Shown one piece after another: positions 36,749 through 46,207 of a DNA stretch of 64,000 bases (position 1 is its first letter; every line of letters starts with the position of its first letter). A model generated the notes under the pieces. It searched no databases. It was not told the origin of the DNA and saw only the letters and a list, made by a program, of their open reading frames with translations. The DNA lies in NCBI GenBank assembly GCA_050084985.1, contig JBITNC010000001.1:208010001-208074000 (forward strand), in the 5' to 3' direction. The position numbers were made by a program, and so were the translations under genes. The stretch is from Nageia nagi. Lineage: Eukaryota > Pinophyta.

Positions 36749-37169
36749 TATTAGGAACCTAATAGAATTAAAATGGTTTTTTTCCCAAATATAAATTAAA
36801 TACTAAAATTACAAAATAAATAGCAAATTTAGAATGCAACAAAATATAAAAAGGAACAATATGGTCATATTAATAACAAGATAACAAAACAAAATAACTT
36901 TATTGATAACAATATAAATTGTAGGCCACTTCAAGGGGGTTTCTTCCTTAAAACTCAAAACATAATTGATTTTTAATGTTACCTTTCAATACCCCCTTAC
37001 AAATATTTAGAAACTTCCTACCCTAACCTTAATTGGTGCTTTAATTCTAAATGATGATTTGCCATGAAAAATATGATAGTTCACATCACAAGTTGACATA
37101 AGTTGATAATTAAAATAACTACTAATCATAATTAAACCTAATTAAATGTTAGGATATGGAATCCTAATA
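36749..37169 (-). repeat. H2 5' LTR
   Basis: This 421-bp LTR is homologous to both G3 LTRs and to 37518-37931. Plus-strand ends are TATTAGGAACC and GGAATCCTAATA, decayed from TGTTAGG and CCTAACA. Confidence 0.88.
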
Positions 37170-37503
37170 GGCTAGGTATTAAAATAATGATTTTGGTAGT
37201 TGTTTAAGGTAAGGGAGATATCAGGTAAGGGAGATATCAATCTTTGACATTTTCATTTATGTTTAGAACTATTATTTTGGATACCAAAATAGAGGGTTTT
37301 AAAATATTATGAGTTTCATAGAAATGGAAGCTTGGACATGGTTACAAGCTTTAAATTCTTCATCTTGATCCAATCTTATAATTTTATAAAAATTTTGATG
37401 TAGTTTTGATTAGGAATGGACAAAATCTAGGTCTTTAACTAAATTCAACTTCATAAAAAATAATCTTTGATCTTTAATCTATCAATAGGTAGCCAAAACC
37501 AAT
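37170..37503 (-). other. H3 leader, interrupted by H2
   Basis: Non-coding sequence following the H3 primer site resembles the leaders of G3 and H2 ('aaaatctaggtctttaac'). It ends at the H2 LTR, so H2 inserted into H3 here. It holds a perfect 16-base tandem duplication, 'ggtaagggagatatca', at 37208-37239. Confidence 0.6.
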
Positions 37504-37515
37504 GCTTTGATACTA
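37504..37515 (-). other. H3 primer-binding site (decayed)
   Basis: The minus strand reads 'tagtatcaaagc', an initiator-Met-type primer site with two substitutions. Confidence 0.65.
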
Positions 37516-37517
37516 GA

Positions 37518-37931
37518 TGTTAGGAAACCAAAAGATTAAAATAGGATTTAATCTAAAATAATATTAAAATACAAAATAATGATAGAACCAAAATGTAATA
37601 TAATAATAATTTAATAATATGATTTAGAATAATAGAAAGATCACATAAACATAATAACTTTATTGAAAAAAAATAATTGCATACCACTTTGAGGGGCTTA
37701 CCTCCATACAACTCAAAAACAAAATATATTTTATAAGATGTTATATCTTCCTCTCTTACATATATTTATACCAATACTACCCTAATCTTAATTTGGAAGT
37801 TCATTACAAAATGGCGATTCACCTTACAAAAGTGTAATGATCCACCTTATAAGTTAGTGCATGTTGATAATTAAATTATTAAAGTAAAAAAATAATAATA
37901 TAAATAGATATTAAGATATGGGATCCTATCA
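37518..37931 (-). repeat. H3 5' LTR
   Basis: This 414-bp LTR of the G3/H2 family has plus-strand ends TGTTAGGAAACC and GGGATCCTATCA. It carries the shared internal phrase 'cactttgaggggctt'. No internal coding part of H3 remains in the window. Confidence 0.85.
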
Positions 37932-39259
37932 TCAAATATGTGTGTAAATGAGATAACCTCCCATGGAATGTGGTCATTTCCATGTTAGATACTTGGTAAA
38001 ATCTTGAAAGGGTGAGGCTTCAAGTTTAAAATTTAAGAGTCACTATGTTTACCATTTTTCAAAAGAGTTACTTCCATCCAAAAAGTAAATATTTTACTTG
38101 TTATAAGTTTCAAGTTAGGTTTATGATAAATTTTGATTATTTTTCCTTACAAATATCCAAATCCTAACTATTAAAGAGGAATTTAAAATATTTCAATGCA
38201 ATCAATTTACATGACTAAGATTTTGTTATACCTATTAATTATAAATAGGTAATTTACAACTAGCAACCTAGACTTAAATTTTTTTAACAAAATCAACTTA
38301 AAAGTTACAAATGTTCTATCTAGTAATTCCTTTATTTTTCTAAAATATGGCATTCAACCTTATAGTCAGGTAGATTATTTCATGTGATAAAAATAAGGTG
38401 ATAGATTCCTAATATGAAATCTACTTTGTAAGATATCAAGGGGAAAGAATGTAATGAAAATCTTATTTATTACTAATATGGATACATACTAACCTATCCA
38501 TCCATTACATCTTCTTCATCCTTTAGAGTATGCTCATTAAATTTTACAAGATGTAAGATGTGGTCATAATTTCATGGTCTATATTGACTTCTTATAGAGA
38601 AAATAAATCATTTAGCAAGACATATATGCAAACATAATTCCAAATATGCAATGATTATATGATATAAAATTCATGAATGCAACAAATATGCCATTAAAAT
38701 TCTTGATCTAGTGAAGTATGCAAAGAACATTTTTCTTATTAGAAATATAGATATGCACCAAATGTAGCTACTCTCTCATGAAATGTAATTATGGTAGGAT
38801 ATGCATGAAATGGATCTCTAAAATGGCTCAAAATATTGTCAAGAAAATGCAATTATCATATATAATACAAAACTCTGTAAACCTTTATTTGGATTTTTCA
38901 AACATATATTTTAACATAAGCTCTTTAAGAAGAAATGGAAATCCATCAAAGAATAACTAAAAAAGGTTTTGAATCTTATTCCTTGAGTGTGAAAACTAAT
39001 AAAGATGCATGTAAAATATGGAATAGTACATAAGGCCTAGGAATTATTTGATAAGATATATTGCAATGATTATAGGATATGCACCAGTAAAACTTTTATG
39101 AAAAGGCATAAGAGATTTTGAAATAAGAGAAATTATCAATGATCCAAAATTTGGATCCTCTTAATATTTATCATGTTTTAGATCACTATGTTTAGTTCTT
39201 GTTTAGCTTCATGATGCTTCTTCCAGATCAAGAATCTAATTTAATTTGAGGGAGATATG
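37932..39259. other. Unassigned AT-rich spacer between the two stacks
   Basis: I see no protein motif, LTR or repeat family shared with the rest of the window. The open frame at 38778-38960 has no recognisable domain. The last bases, 'gagggagatatg', look like a polypurine tract before the LTR at 39260, so the right part may be the 3' end of another decayed element. Confidence 0.4.
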
Positions 39260-40181
39260 TGATTTCTAAGTTTGGGTTCATTTTAATTAAAAAATACAAG
39301 AGGTAAAAAAAAAGAAAAAAAAGTGATCTTCAAGTTCATATTATCGTTTATTTTATTATATCATGTTGAAGACCTCATTTTCCTCTTTCAAGAAATTTTT
39401 ACATTTCATAAAACTAATTACATGATCAAAAGTTATTGCATTTTGAAGTTTGTAACTTTTTTAATGAAATGTGGGGGGGGGGGGGGGGGCATTTGGAGGC
39501 TAGATTGTGAGGGGGCATTTTGGAGGCCAAATTGTGAGGGGGCATTTTAGAGACCAGATTACAAGTCACCAAGTGGTACCATATTATTGGATCTACCCTA
39601 TTTAGTGATTTTTACAAGATTTGTAGGTTTTTAAATGTGTATGGAATTATTTTATTAGCTCTTAAACTTATTTGCAAACCTATTACTATTGTTATCTATA
39701 GAGTGTGTATTTTCAACTTTGGAAGGCTATTATGAGATATTGACTCAACCATTTGAGTTCAAATTTGAACTATAGCTAGAGATAAATAATGGGTACCTAT
39801 AAATAATGATTTTATGGTTACTTTTTATTGTGAAATACTCCAAATTTGAGCCTATATTTCTCTTATAAAAAGGAGGTAATTTGGAAGTATTTAGGGAGAA
39901 GAATTATGGAGAGTTGGAGTGTAATTTTTGTGTTTAAAATTTGTGGTATTTGTGTGAATGTGAGAAGAGATGTTGAAATACTATGGATGTATCCCACACT
40001 AGCTAAACTAGGGTAATTGTATTATCTCTATATGGTGTGAATTTTATTCTTCTTTGGTTTTGCACATGGTTCAATTTTTAATTCTCTAAATCTTCCAATA
40101 GAAAGCATTTAATTTAATTAAGTATGAATTGATCCTTAGGAAATATTAAAGTTAAAATTTAATCTTTTAAATTATGCATCA
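39260..40181 (+). repeat. H4 LTR
   Basis: This is about 922 bases from TGATTTC to GCATCA. It contains a TATA-like 'tataaaaa' at 39864-39871 and is followed two bases later by the primer site. Only one copy is in the window, so the 5' edge rests on the TGAT/ATCA symmetry and on the polypurine-like stretch before it. Confidence 0.6.
39473..39575 (+). repeat. G17 tract followed by a 27-28-base G-rich tandem repeat
   Basis: An unbroken run of 17 G (39473-39489) is followed by three units beginning 'cattttggaggccaaattg' or close variants, each ending in GAGGGGG except the last. It lies in the U3 half of the H4 LTR. The open frame 39323-39550 runs through it by chance. Confidence 0.85.
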
Positions 40182-40184
40182 AGT

Positions 40185-40196
40185 TTGGTATCAAAG
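40185..40196 (+). other. H4 primer-binding site (tRNA-Met-i type)
   Basis: The sequence 'ttggtatcaaag' sits 3 bases after the LTR end and matches initiator tRNA-Met at most positions. Confidence 0.75.
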
Positions 40197-40371
40197 TAGT
40201 TATTTGCTTGGTATTTAACATGTGGTTTTGCTAGTTTGTTATTAGGTGTTTTTGGAATTATTCTTGCATGAATACCTAATTATAGAGTAATAAAGGAGAA
40301 GGGTATATTATGGAAGGAGATCCTAAATTAGTTTTAGGATTTGGTTGAAGAAGTAAATAGAGATTGTATCC

Positions 40372-41290
40372 ATGTCTAATGAAGGTGGAGCTAATGTTGA
40401 AAAGCAAGTTACAAATCTCACTACAATGATTTAGAAAATATCTCTACAATTTCAATATTTCCAAGAGCAACAATTAAAGAAAATTGGAGATGAAAAAAGT
40501 GAAGGTAACAATGAGAAAGAAGAAGGTCCTTTTAAATGTTCTTATTTGATATTATAAGTAAAATTTGATTTTCCTATATTTTCTAGTGAAGTAAATGCTA
40601 AAAAATTAGATTATTGGATGAAATAAATTGAAGTATATTATAAAATATAACATATTGTAAATGATGATTATAAAATTCAATTAGAAACCATTAAAATGGA
40701 TGGTAAAACACTTATTTGGTGGGAAATACATTTATAAAGTGATAAATAATCACTTAAGGCTTCTACTACTACTTAAGATTATTTTATACAAATTCTAAAA
40801 TCAATTTTATCTATTATGCTATCGACAAAAGGCAATTATGGAATGGCAAAGTATTCATCAAAGAAAAGGGCAAAGTATGTAAGAATACATTACAAAGTTT
40901 CAAAAAAATCTATAATTCTAGGTATTTATCTTGATTCCCAAGATATTCTTAGTAAGTATATTGGTGGTTTGCATAATTATCTAAGACATACATTATTGAT
41001 GTTTCATATAACTAAATTAGATAATATTTATGTTCAAGCTACACACTTATAAGAAAGGGGAAACTTTGTAAGGGATGAAAAAAAGAAAAATGCTTCTAAA
41101 ATAATTCTAAAAAGGATAAAGGAAAGGAGAAAGAAAAAGGAAAAACTACTCCTATATTTCAAAAAGAGAAATCTAAAGAACTATGTACTCATTGTAAAAA
41201 AGAGGATCCTTTAGAGGCTAAGTGTTGGAAATTACATCCTCAACTATGCCTTAAATCTAAATGGAAAGAAAAAAAGAAATAATTAGCCAC
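40372..41290 (+). pseudogene. H4 gag with zinc knuckle
   Basis: From the ATG at 40372 ('MSNEGGANVEKQVTNLTTM') a single frame with a few stops runs through 'VKFDFPIFSGEVNAKKLDYW', the start of the capsid domain, and 'GKTLIWWEIHL'. Later gag appears at 40816-41052. The nucleocapsid at about 41184-41250 reads 'LCTHCKKEDPLEAKCWKLHP', a CxxC knuckle of the kind followed by WKLHP in some plant gypsy gags; its His is replaced by Asp. Confidence 0.75.
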
Positions 41291-41389
41291 TATTACAAAA
41301 GAAGTAGAAGGTGGTTCTGATGTAGATGAGAAAATGGCATGTATGTTATTGCATGATACACATAATGATGATATGGAAAATAAATAAAC

Positions 41390-41800
41390 TTTTTCATATG
41401 AAAGTACAAGTTAAGAAAACTAAAATTGATACATTGGTTGATCCTAGTTCTCAAACTAACTTGATTGTATAAAATATGTAATATCACTTGCACTCACTAC
41501 TCAACCACATCCACATCCATACCCATTCATATGGGTTCATAAAAATTCTATGTTAAAGGTAACATAATAATGCTAATTGATGTTTGGAATTAATAGGGAT
41601 TTAATTGATGAAGTATTTCTTGATGTTTTTCCCTTGTATATTCATGGGATTGTGCTAGAAAGGCATTATTTATGGGATAGAGATGCTTTTTTCTATAGAA
41701 AGGAAAACAAATATAGACTGATTAAGGATGAAATTGAATATATGGTTAATGGTCATCAAAATAAGGAAAAAGGTGTTTCTTTGATTACTGCAAGATAAGA
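41390..41800 (+). pseudogene. H4 protease
   Basis: The active-site block reads 'DTLVDPSSQTNLI', with the usual Asp-Ser-Gly now Asp-Pro-Ser. The frame 41577-41798 continues 'EVFLDVFPLYIHGIVLERHY', matching the later part of the domain. The changed Gly and Ser would abolish activity. Confidence 0.7.
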
Positions 41801-41829
41801 AAAAAGACTTATTAATTTAGGATAAATAT

Positions 41830-42968
41830 TTGTACTTGCAATGGTAAGATCTCAAAATGAAGTAGAAATTAGTAAAGATTTTAATAAATATGATCCTCAC
41901 TAAAAAGAAGAAGTTAAAGAGGCAATTTCTAAATTTGATGATATATTTCAAATACCTAAAGAACTTACACCTAAAAGAGATATTCAACATTAAATTCAAT
42001 TGCATTAAGATAAAGCACTTCCAAATATTAGATTATATAGACATTTTATTATGGAAAGTAAAGAAATTAAGAAACAAATCAAGGAATTGTTAGATCAAGG
42101 AGTCATTAGACTTAGCACTTCACCATGTGATTCTCTTAATGTTATATTTCCAAAGATAGATGGCACTTAGAATATGTGTGTGGATTACAAGGCATTAAGC
42201 AAAATCACAATAAAGAATCATTATCCATTACCACACATTGATGATTTAATGGATCAACTACAAAAAGCTAAACTTTTTTACAAAACTTGAATTAAGGAGT
42301 GGTTATCATTAAGTGTGGATTAGAGATGAGGATGTTTGGAAAAATACTTTTAAAACTAAACAAGAATTTTTTGAGTGGTTGGTTTTACTATTTTGATCTA
42401 TGCAATGCTCCTGATACTTTTATGAGAGTGATGAATGAGGTATTGAGATCATTTCTAGATGATTTTGTTATTATGTATCAAGATGGTATTCTTATTTACA
42501 ATAATGATTGGAAAGATCATATGATGCACATTCATAAAGTGTTTGAAGTATTAAGGGAATATAAACTTTATTTTAAAATGTCTAAGTATGAATTTGTTAG
42601 GAAAAGCTTAATCTATTTAGGCCACATTATAGGTGGAGGCTAATTGAAGATAGATCCTACCAAAGTTGAGGCTATTGTGTAATGGCTTACACCCATTAAT
42701 ATGATAGAAATAAGGAGTTTTCTTTGGGTTGTACAATATTTATATAAGTTTATTGCTAATTTTTCTTTTATGTCTTCTCCACTCCATGTTATTATAGGGA
42801 AGAATCATGGGTTTTAGTGTGGAGAAAAATAATAATATACTTTTGATTTGCTTAAAACAAAAATTAGTAATGCTCTAGTACTGACTTTATCTAATCTTTA
42901 AGAATCTTTTTAAATTGAAACTAATGCAAGTGATTATGCTATGGTGTAGTTTTTTTTTACAAATAAAA
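41830..42968 (+). pseudogene. H4 RT and start of RNase H
   Basis: Fingers sequence begins near 42050. At 42299-42643 an open frame reads 'NAPDTFMRVMNEVLRSFLDD' then 'MYQDGILIYNNDWKDHM', where the YxDD catalytic motif has become YQDG, and 'YEFVRKSLIYLGHII'. RNase H starts around 42700 and reaches 'IETNASDYAMV' before coding similarity ends near 42950. The catalytic Asp-to-Gly change and stops mean it is inactive. Confidence 0.8.
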
Positions 42969-43450
42969 TGTATTTAAGAATACAAATAAATGAATACCTA
43001 TAGTCCCAAAGGATATTTGTAAATTTTGAGCTAATGGATAGCAATTTATAATAAGAAAATCTGATATAGGAGATAATGAATAACTAGAATCAAAATGACA
43101 TCACCAAACAAGATTTATTATGTATACTTATCTCATGGAATGTACCTAATATTTATGAATGAAAGATAGTCATAAAACCTCAAAAACTAATGGAGTTTGC
43201 ACCCAAAGTCATGGAGCAAGATGATCTAAAGAGAGGGCCATGGGCATTCTATTACATGCTTAAAAGGAGCATAAATGGTCTATTTAATATACAAAGGAGA
43301 ACCAATGGTATTTATTATAATTTAGTCCATTTTAAAATAACTTTGTGCCTCCACATAGACTCTTGATGATCTCAATTTGATACTCAAATAAGTTAACAAT
43401 CATCAGGATGCTTGCATAAGGTAGTACACAAACCTAGCCTTAAATGGTAG
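42969..43450 (-). repeat. G6 3' LTR, distal part
   Basis: This non-coding sequence continues the LTR after removal of G5. Its left edge near TGTATTTAAG (42969) is inferred from where H4 coding similarity ends. The last five bases GGTAG are the G5 target duplication. Confidence 0.5.
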
Positions 43451-44291
43451 TGTAGACACCTAAAGATGTCTCTTTTTAACTAGTAAACATTGGAATAATC
43501 ATAACTCTTTGTAACAATATAAAATAGGTTTAAAAACCATATTATTGGATATATCTCATTGAGTACATGCAAAACAAGTGGTCACATGACCCCTTTTTGG
43601 TAAAAACTGATTATTTGGCAGTCATTTTAATATTGTTATAAAAATTGAAAACCAGTTGCCAGTGACCCAAAACAATCGTCGACATTTTGAGATGATCGTC
43701 AGCATCCACCTAGTAATCATCGGTGACTCTGTAATAGCTGAACAAGAAACCAAAATAGTGAAAGAAAGTTCTAATGTCTCATTCTTCCAAGATGATGTGG
43801 ATAGAGGGGGTCAGTTACAACCTATGGTGGCTTTTCACTCCCCCTTACCAGGCTTGGAAGATCTCACCCAAAATCTATAAATACAAGCCAATACAAAGCA
43901 ATAGGGGACCCATTTTTTAAAGTAGGGCAATGCTGCCAAAATCTTGTGAACTCATACCCTTTTATTATTTTATGCTAGTTTCAATTTAATACATGTCATA
44001 CATAGATGCTTTGATGTTATTATCTTTTGCATGTGTGTAGGATTTACAGGTCATCCATATCAAGGAGAGAAGCAAGCAAATCAAAAACAATGAAGATCTA
44101 ATACTCTCATTTTGGCAAATAGCATTTGTAAAATTCCCTTCCAAGGGAAAATTGTATTTTGAATTGAAAATCAATATCAATTTACAATTACAACATTTCT
44201 ACCTATTTTACATAATTTGAAGTTTAGTGAAAATCTAAGAATAATTGTATTTTATGTTATTCTACATTCCAGCTCTATTTTCACTATAACA
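43451..44291 (+). repeat. G5 5' LTR
   Basis: The ends are TGTAGACACC and CACTATAACA. A TATA-like 'tataaata' is at 43876-43883, so transcription would start near 43910. A 20-21-base array lies upstream at 43655-43736. Confidence 0.95.
43655..43736 (+). repeat. 20-21-base tandem array in the G5 5' LTR
   Basis: There are four units, each starting near 'atcgtcgac' or 'ttgccagtgac', upstream of the TATA box. The 3' LTR counterpart (54648-54731) keeps a more GC-rich form such as 'atcaccgac' and 'atcgccagtgac'. Unit length is 20 or 21 bases. Confidence 0.75.
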
Positions 44292-44294
44292 TTC

Positions 44295-44312
44295 TAGTGC
44301 TAGAAGGAGGGA
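44295..44312 (+). other. G5 primer-binding site region
   Basis: The sequence 'tagtgctagaaggaggga' lies three bases after the LTR end. Its position suits a primer site, but it is not the initiator-Met type and I cannot name the tRNA. Confidence 0.5.
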
Positions 44313-44370
44313 TCCTCCATCATTGATAGGGAGGAAATTTATTGCAGAAATGCTAATAATTTATGTTCAA

Positions 44371-44485
44371 ACACCAATGATTGAAATAGAACATCGGTGA
44401 CTTAACTAAATGCCAGTGATTGGAATCAAACGTTGGCAAATCAAAGGAAATGCCAACGATCTCTATTTAAATGCTAATGACTCTT
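44371..44485 (+). repeat. 20-21-base tandem array in the G5 leader
   Basis: About six degenerate units such as 'catcggtgacttaactaaatg', one base over 20 in length, and 'ccagtgattggaatcaaacg' follow each other. The core (GCCAGTGA or TCGGTGA) is the same as in the LTR array. A (TA)n run follows at 44521-44545. Confidence 0.7.
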
Positions 44486-44699
44486 ACTCCAGGTAGTCTT
44501 GTCTCCTTTTTGTTATTTCTAATATATATATATATATATATATAATATTGTTAAAATAGAAGGATACTTTTGACTGTGATTCCTTTGCCTAGAATGCATA
44601 TAGGAAAGGGTAGCGAAAAGGTTAAATGCATTTTTTATTAATTTGCTTTATGTATAATGTTATGTACTTATTTTCATGTTTTGGGTGAAGGGTACGTAC

Positions 44700-45440
44700 A
44701 CATTAATACTTTTTATCTTGTCTACTTATGCTCTCCCTTTGCGCTTCATGCGATCTAAGGTGAGTAGAATAGACCTGATAAGAAGGAGTAATTAATTCTT
44801 CTTTCCTTTCACATTCACACTATCATTAATTTGGTTAATATATCACACATAATGACTTCTTACCAAGTCTGCCCTTACCACTCCATTGGAGGTCAAAGGG
44901 ATATGTGACTAGTAAGAGGAGGTAATTTACTACACATAATACTTCCACAATTGGAAGGAGTAAATGAATCACATTAAAAGGAATGAACTTAAGGAAAATA
45001 AATCAACTTTTTAGGTAGTATAAATCATATTAAAAGGTTAATGAATTAGATGGATTTGAATACACTAAGTACTTTCACTTAACAAAGTATGCTCTCACTT
45101 TTGTGCTTCAAACGATCCTAAGTGATCAGAAATAAGTTAAGTGAAAGAGGTAAAATTTATTCACATCTTATTTGGAAATATACTTCACATTAACACTCTT
45201 AAAGATGTCTGCCCTTACCACTCCATTGGAGGTTGAAGGGATATGTGACTCTTGGAGGAGTAATTGAACCTCACTTAATTAATTTATCTACACTTAATGA
45301 CTTTTTACTAAGTCTGCTCTTACCACTCCATTGGAGTTCTAAGAGATATGTGACTAGTAAGAAGAGGGAATTTATCACATATAAAACTTCCACAGCTAGA
45401 AGGAGTTAATGAACATCATTAAGAGGTTGGATAATGAATC
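44700..45440 (+). repeat. Degenerate tandem repeat of about 100-130 bases in the G5 leader
   Basis: Five related units begin near 44729, 44863, 45087, 45200 and 45303. Three contain 'taccactccattgga' followed by 'atatgtgact'; two are more diverged ('tatgctctc', 'gatctaaggtgag'). The first and last of the three also share about 50 bases downstream ('acttccaca'). From 45440 to 46207 the leader is AT-rich with no further structure seen. Confidence 0.75.
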
Positions 45441-46207
45441 ACATTATAATTAAAAAAGAACAACGAGGTTTATTAAGGTCAAAGTCCACTTAAAATAAAA
45501 TTTTGATTGTATCACATTAAAATAAGATAAGTAAATGGACATGAATGTTGGGGAGGGTAATATGCATAAATGTATTTTACTTGTTTAAATGCATTTCATA
45601 AGGCCTTAAAGGGATCATTGAATATTAATGAGTTGGATGTCACTACCAACCATTAATTCTTACTTCTTTGTACCCACCAACATAACACACTTGAATCCAT
45701 AGAGCCAAGTTACACTTGGAGATGATGACCAAGGTGACTTTCCCATAGGTAGGAGTCAAAAAAGGAGACTCATATAGAACCAAGCCAAAAGCCATAGAGA
45801 CTTGTAAACATTACTTAGAATTACCCAACCTACCTTATTCAACACTTGACTAGTCAAAACAAATTAGGAAAACTAAAAAGATTAAAATTGAACAACTCAT
45901 ATCGTTCATTTAACTCAGACATTAAAAATATGTAAAAAACTTTAAAAAGATAATCATATCGTTAAAAGAAAACTTGCATGTAGAGTGTTTGTGCATTGAA
46001 TTATCTTTTCAAAAATATAAACATAAAAGATAAAAATAAAATTTCTTTTACGATGTTTGTTTATAAAAGCCTAAAAAAATAAAAAATGTGTTCAAATACT
46101 CAATTGACATGTTTCATTTATGGAATGATATAATAGGTCATACTAAGGAATAGGTTTAAAAGATGTTAAAAGTTGATTTTACTTAAGATTTTTCCTTTGA
46201 GCCCTTT

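Larger units (their letters stand above)
26499..37169 (-). mobile_element. H2: Ty3/gypsy retrotransposon (5' two thirds)
   Basis: This minus-strand element has its 5' LTR at 36749-37169, gag with zinc knuckle, protease, RT, RNase H and part of integrase. It is cut by H1 at 26499 and contains the complete element G3 (28316-33837) inside RT. The zinc knuckle type, LTR length (about 420 bases) and initiator-Met primer make it the same family as G3. It lacks a second RNase H, so it belongs to a non-Tat, chromovirus-like branch; I could not confirm a chromodomain. Confidence 0.8.
39260..42968 (+). mobile_element. H4: Ty3/gypsy retrotransposon, 5' part
   Basis: This plus-strand element has an LTR (39260-40181), initiator-Met primer site, gag, protease, RT and the start of RNase H. 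It ends abruptly near 42968, where the G6 LTR begins. RNase H remainder, integrase and 3' LTR would lie right of the window. Many in-frame stops show decay. Confidence 0.75.

Noticed and set aside
38778-38960. Possible small gene in the spacer
   Set aside because: Sixty codons with no motif, start context or homology I can recognise; expected by chance in AT-rich DNA.
39323-39550. Gly/Trp-rich 75-codon frame
   Set aside because: Its C-terminus is simply translation of the G17 tract and the G-rich triplicate in an LTR.
43655-44485. CRISPR-like array
   Set aside because: Units are contiguous degenerate repeats of 20-21 bases without unique spacers, inside an LTR and leader of a plant element.
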